A DNA stretch of 12,137 nt from a bacterium (GTDB lineage: Bacteria; Zhuqueibacterota; Zhuqueibacteria; Thermofontimicrobiales; Thermofontimicrobiaceae): contig DSAU01000319.1 of NCBI GenBank assembly GCA_011046315.1, positions 1 to 12,137 of the forward strand, given 5' to 3'. Positions 7,747-12,137 of the stretch are shown in pieces. Position 1 is the first letter of the stretch; each line of letters begins with the position of its first letter. Below the pieces are notes generated by a model. The model was not told the origin of the DNA. It worked only from the letters and a program-made list of their open reading frames with translations, and did no database searches. Both the position numbers and the translations under genes were made by a program.

Positions 7747-9055
7747 GGAGTCACAGCTTATCGAGTTCAAGTCAAACTGGCGTGATGAATATCTGAAAGC
7801 CATTGCCTCGTTTGCCAACGACAAAGGTGGAGAATTAATCATAGGTATGGATGACCGCGGAAACCCTGTGGGACTAAAGAATGCCGAACGCCTGCTGGAA
7901 GATTTGCCCAACAGGATTCGGAACAAGCTAGGCATCATCCCATCGCTTGAGGTACAGAAGATCGAAAAAACGGACGTGGTTAAGGTAATTGTGAAACCGT
8001 CTTCCGTGCCGATTTCTTATGACGGCAAGTTTTACATCAGGAGTGGAAGCACGGTTCAGGAACTTGCCGGTACAGCACTGTCGGATTTTCTCTTGAAAAG
8101 ATCGGGGAAATCGTGGGATGAACTTTTTGAAGATCGGGGGGCTCTCGACAATCTCGACCATGAAGCCATTGAGCAATTCAAAAGAAACGCCGCGGAAAGA
8201 ATACCGTCCATCATCAAAGAGACCGATACAAAGGTTCTGTTGCAAAAGTTAAAACTCCTCGAGGGAACCCAATTGAGGCGTGCCGCCGTTCTTCTTTTCG
8301 GTAAGCAGCCGCAAAATGTTTATCTTCAGGCTATTGTCAAAATCGGTCGCTTTCTCACCAATACCGATATTCAGTTTACCGACATTGTGGACGGAAACCT
8401 CTTCCAGCAGGTGGAAAATACACTGGAAATACTCAGGTCCAAATACCTGGTCAGCAATATTCATTTTGAAGGAATCCATCGCCGGGATATACTCGAGTAC
8501 CCCTACGAAGCGCTGCGAGAGGCCCTTATAAATGCCCTGATTCACAGAGATTATTCTGCAACGTCGCATGTTCAGGTGAGAGTTTATAAAGACAGGCTGA
8601 TCGTCATGAACGTGGGACGCCTCCCGCCGGAGATTCCTGTAGAAAAACTGAAAACCGAGCATCCCTCGCTTCCCAGAAACCCCCTGCTGGCGCAGGTTTT
8701 CTATTATGCCGGCCTCATCGAGGCCTGGGGACGAGGGACGATAAAAATCGTGGAAAATTGTGTAAAACAGGGTTTGCCGGAACCGGATTTTGAAGAAGAC
8801 AACGGAATCATGCAGGTAACATTTTACAAGGATAAATGGAACGAAGAAAACCTAAAAAAATTGGGACTGAATGACCGACAGATGAAAGCTGTTGCACATG
8901 TCAAAGCAAATAAGAAAATAACTTTATCTTCTTATAAAGCATTAATTACAGACGTTTCTGAGAAAACCTTATACAGAGATTTACAAGATTTAGTCATCAA
9001 AAAGATTCTAAAGGAAAGCGGAGAAAAAAAAGGTCGAAGTTATGAATTATTATAA
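7736..9055 (+). CDS. Schlafen/AlbA_2-domain protein with GHKL ATPase-like domain and C-terminal winged helix
   Basis: A 439-residue protein of the family annotated as ATP-binding protein or putative transcriptional regulator. Residues about 5-125 form the AlbA_2 (Schlafen AAA_4) domain: ESQLIEFKSNW, then ASFANDKGGELIIGMDDRG, then YIRSGSTVQEL. Residues about 245-350 resemble HATPase_c_4: EALREALINALIHRDY (258-273, with N266 and H270), then NVGRLPPEI from N292, and the glycine motif AWGRGT (330-335). Residues about 380-439 look like a winged helix. The start overlaps the helicase end by 11 bp, and the AGAGAGG before the ATG lies inside the helicase gene, so translation is coupled. In defence loci such proteins may regulate the operon or act as an effector; which applies here is unknown. 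The last 60 codons are richer in A/T than the core. Confidence 0.88.
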   Translation: MPNKESQLIEFKSNWRDEYLKAIASFANDKGGELIIGMDDRGNPVGLKNAERLLEDLPNRIRNKLGIIPSLEVQKIEKTDVVKVIVKPSSVPISYDGKFYIRSGSTVQELAGTALSDFLLKRSGKSWDELFEDRGALDNLDHEAIEQFKRNAAERIPSIIKETDTKVLLQKLKLLEGTQLRRAAVLLFGKQPQNVYLQAIVKIGRFLTNTDIQFTDIVDGNLFQQVENTLEILRSKYLVSNIHFEGIHRRDILEYPYEALREALINALIHRDYSATSHVQVRVYKDRLIVMNVGRLPPEIPVEKLKTEHPSLPRNPLLAQVFYYAGLIEAWGRGTIKIVENCVKQGLPEPDFEEDNGIMQVTFYKDKWNEENLKKLGLNDRQMKAVAHVKANKKITLSSYKALITDVSEKTLYRDLQDLVIKKILKESGEKKGRSYELL

Positions 9056-9280
9056 CAGACATTTATCGGACATAACGGACATGTTTAAGACAATTGTCGG
9101 ACAGTACCAAAGGACCCTCAACGGTTTTATCTCCAGTCGGTCGTAAAGATCATGGAGCACTTCCTTGTGCAGGGTTTGCCGGAACTGGATTTGCTGCAGG
9201 AAAATGGTGTTATGATTGTGATCTTCTAAAAAGACATTTATATATAATTGCAAAACAAAAAGTAGGAAAGATAAACCAAA
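9056..9280. other. 225-bp spacer between the AlbA_2/GHKL gene and the methyltransferase
   Basis: The first 50 bp contain three copies of CGGACA (9067, 9076, 9098) and a perfect 10-bp palindrome GACAATTGTC (9089-9098). The middle holds a decayed coding fragment (see 9087-9228). The end supplies a weak Shine-Dalgarno (AGGAAAG, about 12 bases before the ATG at 9281). No terminator-like hairpin is present, so transcription may continue into the methyltransferase. Confidence 0.45.
9087..9228 (+). pseudogene. Remnant of a second AlbA_2/GHKL gene (C-terminal GHKL fragment)
   Basis: The frame that ends at TAA 9226-9228 has no start codon of its own with a suitable leader. Its last 29 codons include VVKIMEHFLVQGLPELD and then ENGVMIVIF. 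They align with residues 336 onward of the preceding gene (TIKIVENCVKQGLPEPD, then DNGIMQVTF). I count 14 identities in 27 positions, and at DNA level the stretch around cagggtttgccggaac is shared. The homology stops upstream of about 9140, where the frame continues open to a stop near 9086 without similarity to the family. It is best read as what is left of a neighbouring paralogue, or of a replaced 3' end of the current gene. It is not expected to make a functional protein. Confidence 0.6.
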
Positions 9281-12137
9281 ATGGATAAACACCAGGCACG
9301 AAATCTCATTAAAGAAACTTTTGAAAATTCGTTTGAAAAAGACAGATTCACCGGCTTTATCAAAAACCTGCTCAATCGCATCGAGGCGGCTCCATTAACC
9401 TATCAGGGCAACTATATCCCGGAGAAATTCCGGCCATCCATCAAAACCCTGGAGCGCATCGGCAAGTTCAGCGATGGGGAAAACAGCCTCGATATCCTTA
9501 TCATCACGCTGCAAAAAGAGACTTCTCTGGAACGCGCCCGCACCATGCAGCGCAATTTTATCGCCTGGTACCTGAACGGCAGCCGTGGCGGCGAAATGAA
9601 GGACGCTGCCCTGGTGGCTTATGTGTCGCCGGATTCGGCGGACTGGCGGTTTTCTCTGGTCAAGATGGATTACAAGTTTGACCTGCCTGCGCCGCAAGCG
9701 GATGCGTCGCGGCAGGCAGGAAAGACCGATACCGGAAAGGTAAAGGTCAAACAAGATTTTACCCCGGCCCGGCGCTGGTCATTTTTAGTTGGGGTAAACG
9801 AAAAAAGCCATACCGCGCAAAGTCGACTGATTAAAATTCTGGCAGACGATGAGCACAATCCCACCCTCGCCCAACTGGAAGAAGCCTTTAACATCGAGAC
9901 CGTCACCAAAGAGTTTTTTCTCAAATATCGCGAACTATTTATCCGCACCAAGGAGGCATTGGACAGGGTTGTTAAAAACGATCCGAAGATCAAAGCCGAT
10001 TTCGAAGCCAAGGGCGTGGACACGGTCAACTTTGCCAAAAAACTGCTGGGACAGATTGTTTTTCTCTATTTTTTGCAGAAAAAAGGCTGGTTCGGCGTGG
10101 GACGCGATGACGACTGGGGCACCGGTTCCAAACATTTTTTACGTGAGCTTTTTGAAAAGAAGCATTCTGATTATGAAAACTTTTTTGATGAGATTCTAGA
10201 ACCACTATTTTATGAGGCTTTGAGAACCGGCAAAGATCGGGAACATATAGATTACTATTACAGCCGCTTCAACTGCAAAATTCCCTTCTTAAACGGCGGG
10301 CTGTTCGATCCCATCGGCAATTACGACTGGGTGCATACCGATATTCATCTGCCCAATGAGCTGTTTTCCAATTCACGCAAAACAAAAGAGGGTGATGAAG
10401 GCGACGGCGTACTGGATGTGTTTGACCGCTACAATTTTACTGTGCGCGAAGAGGAACCTCTGGAAAAGGAAGTGGCCATTGACCCGGAACTGCTGGGTAA
10501 AGCCTACGAGAAATTCAACGCCATCCGGCCCGACAATTTTGATGAATTCACCAAAGCGTTAAAGAGCGGGCGCAAGGGCGAAGAAAACAAGTTCAACAAA
10601 AAATTCGGCGTCTATTACACCCCTCGGGAAATCGTGCACTACATGTGCCAGCAGAGCCTGATCAATTATCTTCACACGGAATTAAATACGAGCCCTGTAT
10701 CATATCAAAATATTGGTAATGCTCAGACGGATGCATTTGGGAATAGGGTAAAAAGGGGTCAACAGGATTTGACCATTGAAAACCGAAGCCAGCCCGAAAT
10801 CAAAAAAGAAGATATCGAGACCTTTATCAAGTATTCGGATCAGGTGAGAGAGCACGAAGCTGCGGTACAAGCTAAAGGCAGAGAAACCCGTGATTATTCT
10901 TACAAAATACCGGAGAGCATTCGCCAAAATGCCGCAAGGATTGACCAGAAACTGGCAGAGATCACAGTCTGCGACCCGGCGGTGGGTTCCGGCGCCTTTC
11001 CGGTGGGCATGATGAACGAGATCGTGCGCGCCAGAAATGTGCTATCCGTTTTCCTTAACCATAGTGACACAGACATTCCTGCCCCTGAAAGTAACACAGA
11101 CATTTCTGTCTGTGAGAATACCACAGACAAGAATGTCTGTGTTACAATAACCCGCCGGAACCTGCCTCATTGGACCAAAGAGGGCGCTATCTACTGGATT
11201 ACCTTCCGACTTGCCGACTCGTTGCCCCGGGAAAAACTCAATCAGTGGAAAGCGAAAAGGGACTATTGGATAAGCCGGCATCCGGAACCATGGAGCGACG
11301 AAGAATGGAAAGAATATAATAGACGCTTTGGCTCACGTTTGGAAAAGTGGCTCGATGTGGGTTATGGGTCTTGCACATTGGCAAAACCGGCAATTCGGGA
11401 GATTGTGCAGGAATGTATTCTTCGCTTTAATGGCGAAAGGCTGCTTGTTCATGCCGGAGTCATTATGCCAAACCATGTTCATCTTCTTCTTGAGCCTCTG
11501 GCAGGCAATTCACTTTCTGATCTATTAAAAGGAATGAAAGGTGCAAGCTCAAGAAAAATAAATCAGTTGTTAAACACCACCGGCAACAGATTTTGGATGG
11601 ATGAATCCTATGACCATATCGTTCGGAGTGAAGCTCAATATCAGCACTTTATTCGCTACATTATGGAAAACCCGATAAAAGCCAATTTATCAGAGGGGCA
11701 GTATTGGTTATATGAAGGTAGCACAGGCATTCCTGCCTGTGACTCACAGACAGGAATGTCTGTGCCACATAACTCACAGACAGGAATGTCTGTGCCACAT
11801 AACTCACAGACAAGAATGTCTGTGCCACGTTCAGATTATGAATTCAAACGCCGCTGTATCGAGCATTCCCTTTACGGCGTGGACATCGACCCCGGCGCGG
11901 TGGAAATCGCCAAGCTGCGGCTCTGGCTGTCGCTGGTGGTGGATGAAGAGGATATCCGGCAAATCAAGCCACTGCCGAATCTGGATTACAAAATCGTTTG
12001 CGGCAATTCGCTGCTGGGCGTGGAAAAGAATTTGTTTAATAACCAACTGTTTGCCGAACTGGAACGTCTGAAACCGTTTTACTTCGATGAAACCAATCCC
12101 AGCAAAAAGCAGGAATATAAAAAGCAGATCGATGACC
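9281..12137 (+). CDS. Eco57I/type IIG-like adenine-specific DNA methyltransferase, interrupted in frame by a RAYT element; 3' end outside window
   Basis: An open frame of 952 codons from the ATG at 9281 to the window edge with no stop. The N-terminal 400 residues match the large Eco57I-type R-M methylase family in style (ETSLERARTMQRNFIAWYL; FTPARRWSFLVG; helical KEFFLKYRELF). GVYYTPREIVHYM (443-455) is the conserved segment before the SAM domain. Motif I is DPAVGSGAF (565-573), followed by the helix MMNEIVRAR. The next conserved element, SLYGVDIDPGAVEIAKLRLW, starts only at residue 863; in ordinary family members it follows motif I within a few tens of residues. The extra ~257 residues (about 594-850) are a RAYT transposase plus REP sequence. 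The catalytic (N/D)PPY motif must lie beyond the edge. A 13-codon palindromic insertion also occurs at residues about 135-147. Likely role: site-specific N6-adenine methylation, perhaps with cleavage, as part of the defence cluster. Activity with the insert is uncertain. Confidence 0.87.
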   Translation, partial: MDKHQARNLIKETFENSFEKDRFTGFIKNLLNRIEAAPLTYQGNYIPEKFRPSIKTLERIGKFSDGENSLDILIITLQKETSLERARTMQRNFIAWYLNGSRGGEMKDAALVAYVSPDSADWRFSLVKMDYKFDLPAPQADASRQAGKTDTGKVKVKQDFTPARRWSFLVGVNEKSHTAQSRLIKILADDEHNPTLAQLEEAFNIETVTKEFFLKYRELFIRTKEALDRVVKNDPKIKADFEAKGVDTVNFAKKLLGQIVFLYFLQKKGWFGVGRDDDWGTGSKHFLRELFEKKHSDYENFFDEILEPLFYEALRTGKDREHIDYYYSRFNCKIPFLNGGLFDPIGNYDWVHTDIHLPNELFSNSRKTKEGDEGDGVLDVFDRYNFTVREEEPLEKEVAIDPELLGKAYEKFNAIRPDNFDEFTKALKSGRKGEENKFNKKFGVYYTPREIVHYMCQQSLINYLHTELNTSPVSYQNIGNAQTDAFGNRVKRGQQDLTIENRSQPEIKKEDIETFIKYSDQVREHEAAVQAKGRETRDYSYKIPESIRQNAARIDQKLAEITVCDPAVGSGAFPVGMMNEIVRARNVLSVFLNHSDTDIPAPESNTDISVCENTTDKNVCVTITRRNLPHWTKEGAIYWITFRLADSLPREKLNQWKAKRDYWISRHPEPWSDEEWKEYNRRFGSRLEKWLDVGYGSCTLAKPAIREIVQECILRFNGERLLVHAGVIMPNHVHLLLEPLAGNSLSDLLKGMKGASSRKINQLLNTTGNRFWMDESYDHIVRSEAQYQHFIRYIMENPIKANLSEGQYWLYEGSTGIPACDSQTGMSVPHNSQTGMSVPHNSQTRMSVPRSDYEFKRRCIEHSLYGVDIDPGAVEIAKLRLWLSLVVDEEDIRQIKPLPNLDYKIVCGNSLLGVEKNLFNNQLFAELERLKPFYFDETNPSKKQEYKKQIDD
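9682..9720. repeat. GC-rich REP-like palindrome inserted in frame in the methyltransferase gene
   Basis: CCTGCCTG (9682-9689) pairs with CAGGCAGG (9713-9720). CCGC (9692-9695) pairs with GCGG (9709-9712), leaving a two-base bulge, and a smaller CCGC-AA-GCGG hairpin is possible inside. The 39 bp equal 13 codons read as LPAPQADASRQAG. They lie between KMDYKFD and the TGKVKVKQDFTPARR segment, a position that looks like a loop. The base composition is much richer in GC than the flanks. It differs from the CACAGACA-type repeats at 11068-11831, so it is a separate family. Confidence 0.6.
11091..11145. repeat. Left-end nested REP palindromes
   Basis: Two 20-bp hairpins with four-base loops, CACAGACATTTCTGTCTGTG (11095-11114) and CACAGACAAGAATGTCTGTG (11122-11141), are head to head. 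They lie inside a larger perfect 14-bp inverted repeat, GTAACACAGACATT (11091-11104) against AATGTCTGTGTTAC (11132-11145). The structure can fold either as two small hairpins or as one long one, like a BIME/REPIN. A degenerate third half-copy lies at 11068-11087. All of it is translated in the methylase frame. Confidence 0.8.
11147..11719 (+). CDS. REP-associated tyrosine transposase (RAYT, Y1/HUH) domain, without its own start or stop codon
   Basis: About 190 residues in the same frame as the methylase (its residues 623-813). It opens with RRNLPHWTKEGAIYWITFRLAD, a typical RAYT N-terminus; continues to MPNHVHLLLEP with the HUH pair H732 and H734; then FWMDESYDHIVRSEAQY and RYIMENPIKANL, where Y793 is the likely catalytic tyrosine by comparison with E. 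coli TnpA-REP. The domain is full length and no key residue seems lost. A free-standing copy would be expected to start just before TRRNLPHW, but the codon there is ATA (11147-11149). No in-frame ATG occurs before the HVH region. No stop follows; the frame goes on through the right-hand palindromes. RAYTs are thought to spread REP/REPIN sequences by single-strand DNA cleavage at REP hairpins. Here it can only be made as a methylase fusion unless a rare start is used. Confidence 0.85.
11722..11831. repeat. Right-end REP palindromes: one single plus three 30-bp tandem units
   Basis: CACAGGCATTCCTGCCTGTG (11722-11741) is a variant hairpin. Three tandem units follow at 11742-11771, 11772-11801 and 11802-11831, each containing a 20-bp hairpin (11745-11764, 11775-11794, 11805-11824). 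The first two units are identical and the third differs at three positions. The 30-bp period equals ten codons, so the translated product is a repeated SQTGMSVPHN-type decapeptide and the frame is kept. Another forward frame is also open across the array (reading ...THRQECLCH...). Confidence 0.85.

Larger units (their letters stand above)
11068..11831 (+). mobile_element. REP-RAYT unit inserted in frame between SAM-binding motifs of the methyltransferase
   Basis: A complete RAYT transposase coding region is bracketed by CACAGACA-type palindromes: a degenerate one and two perfect ones on the left (11068-11145), four on the right (11722-11824). Host methylase sequence stops at about RNVLSVFLN (residue 593) and resumes at about SDYEFKRR (residue 851). 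No obvious target-site duplication is seen, as expected for HUH/Y1 transposition, which does not make one. The total inserted length keeps the frame. Exact ends cannot be fixed without an uninterrupted homologue. Confidence 0.8.

Noticed and set aside
9094..9288. 64-codon plus-strand frame in the spacer before the methyltransferase
   Set aside because: It starts with TTG without a ribosome binding site and is a shifted frame of the GHKL remnant. The homologous frame is the one ending at 9228.
11742..11831. Three regular 30-bp repeats that could suggest a CRISPR array
   Set aside because: The units are directly adjacent with no unique spacers, are palindromic REP hairpins, and are translated within a long open frame. 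No cas gene is nearby.
11712..12071. 119-codon plus-strand frame reading through the palindromes (KVAQAFLPVTHRQECLCH)
   Set aside because: This is the +1 frame of the REP array and the methylase. The array is open in two forward frames, and the methylase frame carries the conserved YGVDID and AVEIAKLRLW motifs.
9281..12137. Interpretation of the methyltransferase as two broken genes split by a transposase
   Set aside because: Codon-by-codon reading from 9281 to 12137 finds no stop or frameshift at either junction, so a single chimeric frame is the better description, even though activity is unknown.

Overview
The window looks like chromosomal DNA from a heterotrophic bacterium of moderate GC content. 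All credible genes lie on the + strand. An acyl-CoA carboxylase/acyl-CoA dehydrogenase operon sits directly next to a restriction-modification or defence-like cluster. The REP-type palindromes (CACAGACA-N4-TGTCTGTG) and their REP-associated transposase remind me of genomes from uncultured FCB-type lineages such as Calditrichota/KSB1. That placement is a weak inference from memory and nothing in the window proves it. No rRNA, tRNA or CRISPR array was seen.

Region 1 (1-4487) is metabolic. It holds the 3' end of a biotin carboxylase subunit, a 336-bp spacer with an operator-like palindrome, a carboxyltransferase subunit, a small biotin carrier protein and an acyl-CoA dehydrogenase. Together they form a biotin-dependent acyl-CoA carboxylase with a partner dehydrogenase. 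This arrangement is typical of branched-chain amino acid or other short acyl-CoA catabolism. The exact acyl-CoA substrate cannot be read from the sequence.

Region 2 (4540-12137) is accessory. It holds a 1068-aa fusion of a phospholipase D-type nuclease domain with an SNF2/superfamily 2 helicase. Next, overlapping it by 11 bp, is a Schlafen/AlbA_2-type protein with a GHKL ATPase-like domain and a C-terminal winged helix. After a 225-bp spacer comes a long Eco57I/type IIG-like adenine methyltransferase gene that runs off the right edge. The spacer contains a decayed fragment of a second copy of the AlbA_2/GHKL gene. A plausible reading is a phage-defence or R-M module: the methylase modifies and recognises, the PLD-helicase translocates and cuts, and the AlbA_2/GHKL protein regulates or assists.

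The most striking feature is inside the methyltransferase gene. A complete REP-associated tyrosine transposase (RAYT, HUH/Y1 family) with flanking REP palindromes lies in frame between SAM-binding motif I and the following acidic motif. The reading frame stays open through about 257 inserted codons and back into methylase sequence. The transposase has no ATG start and no stop of its own, yet keeps its HVH motif and a candidate catalytic tyrosine. A second, unrelated GC-rich palindrome (39 bp, 13 codons) is also inserted in frame near the N-terminus of the same gene. The gene therefore appears to have accepted two independent palindromic elements without losing its frame.
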